Translations under genes and position numbers: made by a program
Part shown: piece after piece, positions 44,429 through 52,940 of the stretch
Numbering within the stretch: position 1 is the first letter of the stretch
Layout of the letters: the number at the start of each line of letters is the position of its first letter
The notes under the pieces: generated by a model
The model's input: only the letters and a program-made list of their open reading frames with translations
What the model was told of the DNA's origin: nothing
The model's database searches: none
Source: Cytobacillus sp. IB215665
GTDB lineage: Bacteria > Bacillota > Bacilli > Bacillales > SM2101
Assembly (NCBI RefSeq): GCF_033963835.1
Contig: NZ_JAXBME010000010.1
Coordinates: 1 to 64,000, forward strand
Length of the DNA: 64,000 bases
Reading direction: 5' to 3'

Positions 44429-45844
44429 ATGAAAATTTGTTTGGTTGCTGAAGGTTCATACCCTTATATTACAGGCGGAGTATCGAGTTGGATTCAATCG
44501 TTAATATCAAATATATCAGAGCACGAATTTATCGTTTATACGATCGGAGCAGAAAAAAAATTAAAAGGGAAATTTAAGTATAGCTTGCCGAATAATGTAA
44601 GTCATGTAGTAGAGACTTTTCTCGATGAATTTGATGAGAACGGAGATCAATGGGGAGGTCGCTATAATCTTTCTTTAGAGGAAAAAGCAGCTATCAGATC
44701 TTTACTTGATAGTAGAACAACTAAGTGGGATGTCCTTTTTTCATTATTTTCTAGTCATAGAATTAAATCTGTTACTAGTTTTCTAAAGAGTAGAGACTTT
44801 TTTGAGATTGTTCAAGAAATTTGTTTGGAAAAATATAGTGAAATCCCTTTTACTGAAATGTTTTGGACATTACGCTCAATGGTTTTACCTTTGTTTTTGG
44901 CGATTAAAAATTCTTTGCCAGAGGCTGACATATACCATAGTGTATCTACCGGATACGCAGGAGTAATTGGCAGTTTAGGAAGTTTTTTATATGATAAACC
45001 ATTAGTTTTAACAGAGCATGGCATTTATACAAGAGAAAGAGAGGAGGAAATTATTAAAGCGAAATGGGTAAAAGGGTATTTTAAAGATTTATGGATTCAA
45101 TATTTTTATAATATGTCAAATTGTACGTATTCCTACGCGAATAACATTGTTACTTTATTTAATAAAAACAAAGAAATTCAAATTGAACTAGGTTGTGCAG
45201 AAAATAAAATATCAATTATACCAAATGGAATTGATATAAAAAATTTCGAAGCATTATCATTAAAGCAAGAGAAGTCTAAAGATGACATTTTTATAGGTGC
45301 GATTGTTCGAGTTGTTCCAATTAAAGATATAAAAACGATGCTTCAAAGTTTCTCCATAGTAAAGGCTTCAGTGCCGAATGCAAAGTTCTATATTTTAGGA
45401 CCGCTTGATGAAGATAAGGAATATTACGAGGAATGTGTACAGCTCGTAAATAGTTTGCACCTTAAAGATGTGATATTTACAGGTGAAGTAAATATCAAAG
45501 ATTATATAATGCAATTAGATATCCTTGTTTTATCAAGCATAAGCGAAGGACAACCATTAGCTATTTTAGAAGGAATGGCTTGTGGTAAGCCATTTGTAGC
45601 CACTGATGTAGGTAATTGTAAAGGGCTGTTAATGGGTGAAGCTGATGATCTGGGGGCTGCAGGTATTATCGTTCCTATGATGCAATATGTCATGATGGGA
45701 CAAGCAATTATTAAACTATGTGAAAATGCTAAGCTTAGAAAAAGCTATGGAGAAAATGGTAAAAAACGTGTGAGAACTTTTTACCAAAAAGAAACATTTA
45801 TCGATAATTATAAACAACTTTATAATAAAACGGTGATAAATTAA
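44429..45844 (+). CDS. pelF: PelF glycosyltransferase (GT4), Pel polymerase
   Basis: 471 residues with GT-B fold: N-terminal MKICLVAEGSYPYITGGVSS, TEHGIYTRERE in the middle and the donor-site block SEGQPLAILEGMACGKPFVA with the EX7E pair. PelF polymerises GalNAc from UDP-GalNAc in the cytoplasm. It is separated from pelA by one base and overlaps pelG by one (TAATG), typical of tightly coupled subunits. Confidence 0.95.
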   Translation: MKICLVAEGSYPYITGGVSSWIQSLISNISEHEFIVYTIGAEKKLKGKFKYSLPNNVSHVVETFLDEFDENGDQWGGRYNLSLEEKAAIRSLLDSRTTKWDVLFSLFSSHRIKSVTSFLKSRDFFEIVQEICLEKYSEIPFTEMFWTLRSMVLPLFLAIKNSLPEADIYHSVSTGYAGVIGSLGSFLYDKPLVLTEHGIYTREREEEIIKAKWVKGYFKDLWIQYFYNMSNCTYSYANNIVTLFNKNKEIQIELGCAENKISIIPNGIDIKNFEALSLKQEKSKDDIFIGAIVRVVPIKDIKTMLQSFSIVKASVPNAKFYILGPLDEDKEYYEECVQLVNSLHLKDVIFTGEVNIKDYIMQLDILVLSSISEGQPLAILEGMACGKPFVATDVGNCKGLLMGEADDLGAAGIIVPMMQYVMMGQAIIKLCENAKLRKSYGENGKKRVRTFYQKETFIDNYKQLYNKTVIN

Positions 45845-47280
45845 TGGCAGGAATAGGTTTTCAATTAAAGAAGCTTTTTAATGAACAAGGTATTTTGAAT
45901 CAAGTTAAGGCTTATAGTTATTCAACAATCGTAACTGTTGGCCCTCTTGCTTTATGTATATTGTTATTAACCTTTGCGCAACAATTATTAATATATGCTG
46001 ATACCCCATTTGTAGAAAGAGAGAAGTTTTTAGCTGCAGCACAATATGCACTCATTTTTTCACAGATTATCACAGGTGGATTTAACTTGATTATTTCTAG
46101 GTATGTTGCTGACCATATCTTTTTGAAGAAGTATGATTACATTTTGTCATCAATGTATGGAGTCATTTGCATTTGCGTAACGATTGGTGCTGTCAGTGCA
46201 TTCTTGTTTTATTTATTTTCGCCAATGAATTTTACATTTAAGGTTGTATCCTATATTTTTTTCGTGGAACTGATCATCATTTGGATTCAGTGTATGTATG
46301 TATCTGCATTAAAGGACTATATGAAGATAGTGAGGAGCTTTGTAGTAGGAGTAGTTGTCTCTATAGCTTTAATTAGTATTTGCATATATGCTTTGAAAAT
46401 ATATAGTGCAACAGCGATGTTTATTTGCCTCGATATTGGTTTTGCTATTATGGTTATTCGGTTTACACATTATATTCGAGCATTTTTTCACGTTAATAAT
46501 GAAAAATACTTCTTATTCTTTTCATACATGAGGCTATATCCCTATTTGTTCGTATGTGGGTTGCTTTATACACTAGGTCTGTATGGGCATACTTTAATAA
46601 TATGGCATAGTAAGGTTCAATATACGGTGGAAGAAACGTTCACAGTTGCACCTTATTATGATGTACCTGTTTTCTTTGCTTATTTAAGTGTTCTCCCAGC
46701 TATGGTACTATTTGTCGTTTCATTAGAAACATCATTTTACAAAACTTATCGCTCATACTATGATCGGATTTTAAATTCATTTCCGTTAAAGGATATTTTA
46801 TCGGCAAAAAAAACGATGTTTAAAACTTTATCGTTAGAGCTGACATTTATTACAGAAATACAATTGCTTGTAGTCATATGTTCGATTGCATTAGGTTTGA
46901 AGTATTTACCAACACTCGGTTTTACGTTTGAACAAATGCATATTTTTACTATTTTAGTACTTGGAAATTTATTTTTTATCATGATGTATACTGTTGTTTT
47001 AATACTATTATATTTCGACGATCAAAAAGGGGCTTGCTTAACCACGGTTGTTTACACTGTGGGAAGTATGGTTTTGACAGCTGTTTTAAATCGTTATGAC
47101 ATTTATGGGTATGCTGTTTTTATCGTCGCATGTGGTGCATTAATCTTTGGATTATGGAAGCTCACAAGCTACTTAAATAATATAGATTACTATACTTTCT
47201 GTTCGCAACCTATATTAAATAAAGAAAAACCTAAAAAGGTTGGGAACTTATTCAAACGTATGAGAAAACAGTATGAATAG
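45844..47280 (+). CDS. pelG: PelG polysaccharide transporter (MOP/Wzx-like)
   Basis: 478 residues, about twelve membrane helices, beginning MAGIGFQLKKLFNEQGILNQ, the PelG signature. It moves the growing polymer across the membrane together with PelF. The tail is basic and cytoplasmic (KPKKVGNLFKRMRKQ). Start overlaps the pelF stop. Confidence 0.94.
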   Translation: MAGIGFQLKKLFNEQGILNQVKAYSYSTIVTVGPLALCILLLTFAQQLLIYADTPFVEREKFLAAAQYALIFSQIITGGFNLIISRYVADHIFLKKYDYILSSMYGVICICVTIGAVSAFLFYLFSPMNFTFKVVSYIFFVELIIIWIQCMYVSALKDYMKIVRSFVVGVVVSIALISICIYALKIYSATAMFICLDIGFAIMVIRFTHYIRAFFHVNNEKYFLFFSYMRLYPYLFVCGLLYTLGLYGHTLIIWHSKVQYTVEETFTVAPYYDVPVFFAYLSVLPAMVLFVVSLETSFYKTYRSYYDRILNSFPLKDILSAKKTMFKTLSLELTFITEIQLLVVICSIALGLKYLPTLGFTFEQMHIFTILVLGNLFFIMMYTVVLILLYFDDQKGACLTTVVYTVGSMVLTAVLNRYDIYGYAVFIVACGALIFGLWKLTSYLNNIDYYTFCSQPILNKEKPKKVGNLFKRMRKQYE

Positions 47281-47307
47281 AGATTGTATCGAGTGGTGGG
47301 GGATGGC

Positions 47308-49011
47308 ATGATAAGTAATAAATTTATAGTCATTATTTACAGTATTGCAACAATATTTGTTGTTGCAAGTTGTAGTAATGATAGCATCAATGAAGCACAA
47401 ACTAAGGAAAATACACAAGAAGTAGTAATATCTAGCGGGATAAGTGAAGATAATCGTCTTTATGATTTTTATGAGCGAGACTCAGTTGTAACGCTCTACG
47501 TTACAATACTAGGAGACAACCAGAGTAATGATCCGGTTTCATTTTACGAGCTAAATAATTGGTACAGCATCTATAATAGCCAAACAGAATCTCCTAAGTT
47601 AGATATTATTATTCAAGAAGGAAATGATGATGGGCCGATAAATGGTAGCTTCAATCATACAGGAACATCAGATGCGAATGCATCAATTAGTATAAGAGGG
47701 AAATCTACTAGAATTGCACCACAAAAATCTTATAAGATAAACTTGCATGATCGAGCAGGACTTTGGAGAGGTCAAAAAACACTCAATCTAAATAAACATC
47801 CGTATGACCCTACGAGAGTTCGCAACAAACTTTCTTTTGATTATTTTACTGAAATAGCTAATTTGACGAGTGTGAGAACACAATTTGTTCAGTTATATGT
47901 AAAGGACCTAACTTCAGGAAGAACAAATGAACAATTTGAAGACTATGGATTATTTACCCATGTAGAGCAAGTAAATGAACGTTTCTTAGCATCACATGGC
48001 CTTGATCCGAATGGCAATTTATATAAAGCTTCAAATTTTGAATTTTACCGTTATCCAGAACAGTTAAGGCTTGAATCTGATCCATTATTTGATAAGGGTC
48101 AATTTGAGAGTATTTTAGAAAACAAGGGCAGTAAAGATCATCAACAACTATTAGACATGCTTGATGATGTGAATAATAAAACATTGAACATAAATGATGT
48201 TGTCAATGAACATTTCGATAAAGAAAATTATTTGACATGGGTAGCTGCAAATATACTAGTAGGAAACACAGATATTATGACACAAAATTACTATTTGTAC
48301 AGCCCAATCAATTCAAAAAAATGGTATTTTCTCCCGTGGGATTATGATGGTGCTTGGCGAGAGCCTATTGAAGAGGGTGAAGTAAGACAATATCCAGAAT
48401 GGCATACTGGATTATCGAATTATTGGGGGTCAGTATTACATAATCGTTTTTTTAAGGACCCAACTAATGTAGACGCACTAACTAAGAAGATTGAGGAACT
48501 CTCTCAAACTATAAATCCGAATCAAACAAGGAAAATGTTAGACGAATATTACAATACAGTTTATAAATTTGTAAATAGTGCTCCAGATTTATCTTATTTA
48601 CGTGTGAATATAGCTAATTTTGATGATAGTTATTATTCAATGGTGAATGTTACTGAACAAAATATGAAAAGCTATTTTACTAATCTTGAGAAACCAATGC
48701 CTTTTTTTCTAGGGGTTACTCATGAAGGTAACGGTAGTTATTTATTAACTTGGGATCCCTCATATGATGTTCAAGGCGATGATATTTCTTATGTTGTTCA
48801 AGTTAGTCGTGATCCCTCCTTCCTAGATATCGTTTATGAAAAGAAAGATATGATAGATACAAAATCTAGTATTGATCAATTAGACCCAGGCCAATATTTT
48901 TTGAGAGTGACTGCTATCGATAGTAAAGGAAATGTACAATATGCATTTGATCAATATGAAGATTCCGATGGTGTAAAGTATTTCGGAATACTAGCTTTTC
49001 ATGTTCAATGA
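47308..49011 (+). CDS. cotH: CotH-family lipoprotein (putative protein kinase) with fibronectin-like tail
   Basis: 567 residues from ATG 47308 (GGTGGGGGATGGC ahead). Signal peptide and lipobox VVASC anchor it outside. The CotH kinase-like core (about 85-440) includes IRGKSTRIAPQKSYKINL, KTLNLNKHPYDPTRVRNKLS and the metal/ATP-site region FLPWDYDGAWREPI. The C-terminal 100 residues look like a fibronectin type III module (SYVVQVSRDPSFLDIVYEK). CotH enzymes phosphorylate spore coat proteins; homologues occur with exopolysaccharide loci. It starts 27 bases after pelG and is probably co-transcribed. Confidence 0.87.
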   Translation: MISNKFIVIIYSIATIFVVASCSNDSINEAQTKENTQEVVISSGISEDNRLYDFYERDSVVTLYVTILGDNQSNDPVSFYELNNWYSIYNSQTESPKLDIIIQEGNDDGPINGSFNHTGTSDANASISIRGKSTRIAPQKSYKINLHDRAGLWRGQKTLNLNKHPYDPTRVRNKLSFDYFTEIANLTSVRTQFVQLYVKDLTSGRTNEQFEDYGLFTHVEQVNERFLASHGLDPNGNLYKASNFEFYRYPEQLRLESDPLFDKGQFESILENKGSKDHQQLLDMLDDVNNKTLNINDVVNEHFDKENYLTWVAANILVGNTDIMTQNYYLYSPINSKKWYFLPWDYDGAWREPIEEGEVRQYPEWHTGLSNYWGSVLHNRFFKDPTNVDALTKKIEELSQTINPNQTRKMLDEYYNTVYKFVNSAPDLSYLRVNIANFDDSYYSMVNVTEQNMKSYFTNLEKPMPFFLGVTHEGNGSYLLTWDPSYDVQGDDISYVVQVSRDPSFLDIVYEKKDMIDTKSSIDQLDPGQYFLRVTAIDSKGNVQYAFDQYEDSDGVKYFGILAFHVQ

Positions 49012-49133
49012 TATAGCTTGAAAGAACTTACTTCCAATAATCAGGATATTCTATTCTCATCTTATCGGAAGTACCACCAGCAAATGTGGAAGCATACAAA
49101 TAAAGATTAATTGGTATATAAAAGGAAGGTTGT

Positions 49134-49832
49134 ATGAAAAAGTTACGTCATGAATTGAAATTTTATATTAATGTGTCAGAATACAATATTTTAAGAGAAA
49201 AGCTTCAAACAATTTTACAGAGAGATCATAACGCAATTGATGAAGAAGGCTACCATATTCGGAGCTTATATTTTGATAACTGTGTTGATAATGACCTTTT
49301 TGAAAAGACGTATGGTATATATAAAAGAAAGAAGTTTCGTATTCGTATTTATAATTACAGTGATAAAATTATTAAACTGGAAAAGAAAAGTCGATACGGT
49401 GAGTATGTTTGTAAGGAATCTTTAAAGTTAACAAAAAATGAATTTGATAAACTGCTCGGTTGGGATTATGACTTTTTGAGAAGTAAGGAAAGTACGCTTG
49501 CGAAGGACTTTTACTTGTATTTAAGAAGTGAACATATGTCACCAAAAGTTATTGTCGATTATGTAAGAGAAGCTTATATAGAGCATATTGAAGATGTGAG
49601 AATTACGTTTGATAAATATTTGAGTACGAGTAACAATTCTACAGATCTGTTTAATCCAGATTTGGTAACTTATGAAGTATTAAAGTACCCTCTAATGATT
49701 ATGGAAGTGAAATATAATTCATATTTGCCAGATTATATTCGTGATATATTACAGCTTGACAGTCACCATAGATCAGCAATATCTAAATATGTCATTTGCA
49801 GAGAGAATCGTATTCAATATTATCATCAATAA
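49134..49832 (+). CDS. VTC-domain protein (polyphosphate polymerase-like)
   Basis: 232 residues forming a single VTC domain of the triphosphate-tunnel type: RHELKFYIN, IRSLYFDN, KFRIRIYN, IKLEKKSRYGEYVCKES and VIVDYVREAYI with the alternating Lys/Arg/Glu residues lining the tunnel. In yeast Vtc4 this domain makes polyphosphate from ATP; the bacterial single-domain protein is usually found beside CotH and DUF4956, as here. The gap to cotH is 122 bases with no terminator. Confidence 0.87.
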   Translation: MKKLRHELKFYINVSEYNILREKLQTILQRDHNAIDEEGYHIRSLYFDNCVDNDLFEKTYGIYKRKKFRIRIYNYSDKIIKLEKKSRYGEYVCKESLKLTKNEFDKLLGWDYDFLRSKESTLAKDFYLYLRSEHMSPKVIVDYVREAYIEHIEDVRITFDKYLSTSNNSTDLFNPDLVTYEVLKYPLMIMEVKYNSYLPDYIRDILQLDSHHRSAISKYVICRENRIQYYHQ

Positions 49833-49849
49833 ATAAAGGAGTATAGTAT

Positions 49850-50530
49850 ATGGAAGGACAATTTAATTTTAATGATATTTTAAAAAATAGCGTATTAAAA
49901 CTAGATAGCTTTGGGAATGTATCGATTATGACTATCTTGATCGGTATAGTATGTTCTACACTACTAGGATTATTCATATATTTCGTATACTTGAAGACGT
50001 TTAAAAGTGTCGTTTATAGCAATAATTTTAATGTGACACTCGTATTGATGACTATGATTACATCATTAGTCATTATGACAATTAGTACAAATATTGTTCT
50101 ATCATTAGGTATGGTTGGCGCATTGAGTATTGTTCGTTTCCGTACAGCAATAAAAGATCCACTTGACATTGTATTTATGTTTTGGGCGATTACTTGTGGA
50201 ATAGCAATAGGAGCAGGTGTATATACAGTTGCAATATTTGGCTCTCTTTTCGTAGCTATAGTCGTATATGTTCTTTCCAAGAAGAAATGGAAACATGTCA
50301 CGTATTTATTAGTTGTTCATTATGATGAACAGGCAAATGATTTGATTAAGGAACAGCTGAACAAATTGAACTATTCTCTTAAATCAAAGATTGTAAGGAA
50401 GCAGCGCACTGAACTAACAGTGAAAATAAAGCTTAAAGTAGACAATACATCCTTTGTCCATAAACTAGCAAGTATTGATGGTGTGGGTGATGTGTCACTC
50501 GTACAGTATAGTGGAGATTATGCTTCTTAA
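49850..50530 (+). CDS. DUF4956 membrane protein
   Basis: 226 residues. Four hydrophobic helices (ILIGIVCSTLLGLFIYFVYL, VTLVLMTMITSLVIMTIS, IVLSLGMVGALSIVRFRTAI, GVYTVAIFGSLFVAIVVYVL), then a soluble ACT-like C-terminal part. The RFRTAIKDPLDI motif after helix 3 is the DUF4956 hallmark. It lies 17 bases after the VTC gene and is the last gene of the operon before the perfect 17-bp hairpin. Confidence 0.87.
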   Translation: MEGQFNFNDILKNSVLKLDSFGNVSIMTILIGIVCSTLLGLFIYFVYLKTFKSVVYSNNFNVTLVLMTMITSLVIMTISTNIVLSLGMVGALSIVRFRTAIKDPLDIVFMFWAITCGIAIGAGVYTVAIFGSLFVAIVVYVLSKKKWKHVTYLLVVHYDEQANDLIKEQLNKLNYSLKSKIVRKQRTELTVKIKLKVDNTSFVHKLASIDGVGDVSLVQYSGDYAS

Positions 50531-50537
50531 TTTATAT

Positions 50538-50582
50538 AAAGGTGTCAAGTCATAAGAAATATATGACTTGACACCTTTATTA
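50538..50582 (+). terminator. Terminator of the pel-cotH-VTC operon
   Basis: A perfect 17-bp stem (50538-50554 with 50562-50578; core GGTGTCAAGTCATA), loop AGAAATA, followed by a modest AT-rich tail (TTTATTAATT). Confidence 0.85.
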
Positions 50583-50714
50583 ATTGTTCTAACTAGGAAA
50601 TAAATACGGACACATCTAAAGTTTGTTCCATCTTTAATTAATGACGATTGTATAAAACTATTTCTTGTAGTGTTAATCAGGTAACAATTGCAATGTAGAG
50701 TATTAAGGTCATCT

Positions 50715-51551
50715 TTAGTTCATTTCATCGTATATACTACTTTCATTTTTGAAAGGAACAAACTGTTGTTGCTTGCTATATTTAACGCCTTTATTATCAG
50801 GTGCAACTGTAAAAACTGCAACTTTTTCATTCTTTTTTATATCTTTAAAAAATGCAATCCATTGTTGCCCCCAGGAACTATTCTCTAACTTCCTTTTGTC
50901 AAAGTCTTCCCACATGATTCCATCCACATAATCCTTTGAGGCTTCTTTAAACGTTTCAAATCCCCAATTTTGTAACAACAGCAGGTCTGAATGTTGTTCA
51001 TTGACGGTATTCAGCAGCTCTACATAGCTATCACGAAGCTTATTAGCAATATGTGGTTGATCATAAAAAAAGTCATCGATATCACCAATTGTATCTATAA
51101 AAATACCATCAAGGTTTTTTTGGATGATCTCAATATGTATTTCGTCTATTAATAACTGCTGATAATGTGGTTTTGAAATATCCATTAAATATGTATCCCA
51201 ATCTTCAACGTATACTCTCTCATTATTAATGATTAGGTAGTCATCCTGTTGTACTTTTGTTACAAAATCTTCATTCCATGTTGCTAATTCCATCATGCTA
51301 ATATAACCTAAAACGATTGTTCCGCTATCTTTAATTGTTTGAACTTGTTCTGTTGTCATTTGGTGAGGTTCTATGATGATTAAATCGTATGAACTAAGTT
51401 CCTTAACAAGCTTGTCGTTTACATGGCCATAATATATGACATAATCTTCAACATTCATTAAAGCGTTTTTATGCTTTGCGCTTAGAGGAAAGTATAGTGT
51501 TATGAAACTTACAATAATGAAAATGGCAACAAATATAACTTTTTTCAACAT
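50715..51551 (-). CDS. Exported GH114-like endo-alpha-1,4-polygalactosaminidase (PelH-like)
   Basis: 278 residues. An N-terminal helix (VIFVAIFIIVSFITLYF) exports or anchors it. The remainder is a TIM barrel with GH114/TM1410-type motifs: YGHVND, LIIEPHQ, VLGYISMMELATWN, DTYLMDIS, LDGIFIDTIGD, LLQNWGFE and DGIMWEDFD. Acidic residues at the ends of strands (D of FIDT, E of MWEDF) are the likely catalytic pair. The family cleaves alpha-1,4-galactosaminan, and Pel is a polymer of that type, so it is probably the turnover enzyme missing from PelA. It converges on the pel operon. A minus-strand sigma-A promoter is visible (TTGATT, 17 bases, TACTAT, about 51600-51630). Confidence 0.85.
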   Translation of the reverse strand: MLKKVIFVAIFIIVSFITLYFPLSAKHKNALMNVEDYVIYYGHVNDKLVKELSSYDLIIIEPHQMTTEQVQTIKDSGTIVLGYISMMELATWNEDFVTKVQQDDYLIINNERVYVEDWDTYLMDISKPHYQQLLIDEIHIEIIQKNLDGIFIDTIGDIDDFFYDQPHIANKLRDSYVELLNTVNEQHSDLLLLQNWGFETFKEASKDYVDGIMWEDFDKRKLENSSWGQQWIAFFKDIKKNEKVAVFTVAPDNKGVKYSKQQQFVPFKNESSIYDEMN

Positions 51552-51688
51552 TCTAGTTCTCCTTGGGGAAAAGTATCTTTCTGAGGTTATGCTATTTATC
51601 TAATATAGTACTTTTATAGTAACAAGAAATCAACATAAATATAGGATATGTCACCAGTATTAGGAAAGTACATAAACGTCAAGAAGAT

Positions 51689-51721
51689 TGTGAGATTTTT
51701 GTGAGTGTTATTTGATAGAAT
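51689..51721 (+). promoter_or_regulatory. TGTGAG direct-repeat promoter 3
   Basis: TGTGAG at 51689-51694, five bases, TGTGAG at 51700-51705, seven bases, TGA, -10 TAGAAT at 51716-51721. Geometry equals that of the promoters before the kinase and pel operons. Transcription would start near 51729 and run rightward. Confidence 0.75.
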
Positions 51722-51728
51722 TTTTATC

Positions 51729-51897
51729 ATGTATAGGAAAATAAGGTTATATTTTGTATAAGAAATGTAAATGTTATCGCAATATTTAATTAGTGTCCGT
51801 AGCATCTTTTTTATTTTTAAAAGATAACAGTTCTATATAGCATCATCTGGTTGTAACTAGGAACAAGTGACAACGGACCAGATCGCTTTTTTTAAAG
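51729..51897 (+). ncRNA. Candidate small RNA or attenuated leader
   Basis: Between the predicted start of promoter 3 and a strong hairpin (ATCTGGT/ACCAGAT plus outer GC and inner TTGT/ACAA pairs, then seven T residues, about 51843-51897) there is no credible gene. The product would be about 165 bases, ending before the 52004 gene, either as an independent small RNA or as an attenuator for it. Confidence 0.4.
51843..51897 (+). terminator. Terminator or attenuator hairpin
   Basis: Arms around ATCTGGTTGT and ACAACGGACCAGAT, followed by CGCTTTTTTT. It lies 107 bases before the ribosome site of the next gene. Confidence 0.7.
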
Positions 51898-52003
51898 CAT
51901 TTTAATATGGATGATTTAGCCATACAATTATAGCTTAATCCTTAACAAAGTTAATAAGTGTATAACAATATAGCCATTTTGTTTTAACAAAGGAGATTAG
52001 AAA

Positions 52004-52705
52004 GTGAAATTTAAATTAACAAAGAAAGATATACAGCTTCAAAAAGAATTTGAATCTGGTTATGCTCATTTATTACGATCGATCTATCAGAAAATAAAAA
52101 CGATAGAAAATAACATAGGAGTATTAGCTATAGATGATATAAGAGAACAATTAAGAGCTGCTGAAATTAGTTATTACGTTATTAATGATACTTTGACATA
52201 TACGATGTTAGATTCAAAAGAGATCTCTTCGTTAAACAAAGATATAAAAGAAAAAATATTAGAAATTATGACAAAATATACTGTAAATGAACAACGAGTG
52301 AAAATACTAGATCAAATGAGAAAAGCGATTAAACTTGATAAACAAAAGAAAATTGATAGTGTTCGATGGTTATATACTGAATTAAACTTAATCCAGCTTG
52401 ATGGCATTAATGAACAACAAGAAAGTGACAAAGAGTACTATAGTAACGCTATGATTTATCCAAGTCATATAAAAACTTTTGAGAAATTTATTGAGAATGC
52501 TAGATATGGTCGAGTTGATGTTGCCTATTTGGAATTAATTAATTTTGTAGATAATAGTAGAATGGATATTACTGACCCTATTAGTAATTTCGAGAAAGTT
52601 ATTATTAAAATAATGTGTGAAATGCTCTTTGAATATTCCGATGATGAAGCTGTTTTTCAAAACGGATTATTAGTAGAAACCTCTCGTTCCAAGAAGGATA
52701 GTTAA
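52004..52705 (+). CDS. Hypothetical helical cytoplasmic protein linked to the pel region
   Basis: 233 residues, almost wholly alpha-helical and charged (MKFKLTKKDIQLQKEFESGY; later QMRKAIKLDKQKKIDSVRWL). No membrane segment or signal. A strong AAAGGAGATTAGAA precedes the start. I do not recognise the family. Its promoter region shares the TGTGAG architecture of the kinase and pel operons, so it probably belongs to the same regulon. Confidence 0.65.
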   Translation: MKFKLTKKDIQLQKEFESGYAHLLRSIYQKIKTIENNIGVLAIDDIREQLRAAEISYYVINDTLTYTMLDSKEISSLNKDIKEKILEIMTKYTVNEQRVKILDQMRKAIKLDKQKKIDSVRWLYTELNLIQLDGINEQQESDKEYYSNAMIYPSHIKTFEKFIENARYGRVDVAYLELINFVDNSRMDITDPISNFEKVIIKIMCEMLFEYSDDEAVFQNGLLVETSRSKKDS

Positions 52706-52940
52706 TAATTACTTACTGTCCAAAGTTAGAGGCTATGAGAGGTATTGACCTAGCTTGTGTTAGTAATGTTTTGTTTTAGTTAAAAAGCTGATTAATTAAA
52801 TAGTAGATACGATGTAGTACAGAATTCATTTGTTGAGTGGATTTCCTCTGTTATCCTTTGGATATCATTACAAACGTTTACTAGAGTTCAGTCATATAGT
52901 AAAATATACCTATATCAAGCTATTTAATGGGGGACATTTA

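Larger units (their letters stand above)
51552..52003. other. Regulatory region between the hydrolase gene and the 52-kb gene
   Basis: Contains TGTGAG promoter 3, a possible small RNA and its hairpin terminator (51845-51894), and the leader of the 233-residue gene. Confidence 0.55.

Noticed and set aside
51843-51897. c-di-GMP riboswitch upstream of the 52004 gene
   Set aside because: The hairpin lacks the GEMM core sequences and tetraloop-receptor pattern; it looks like a plain terminator.
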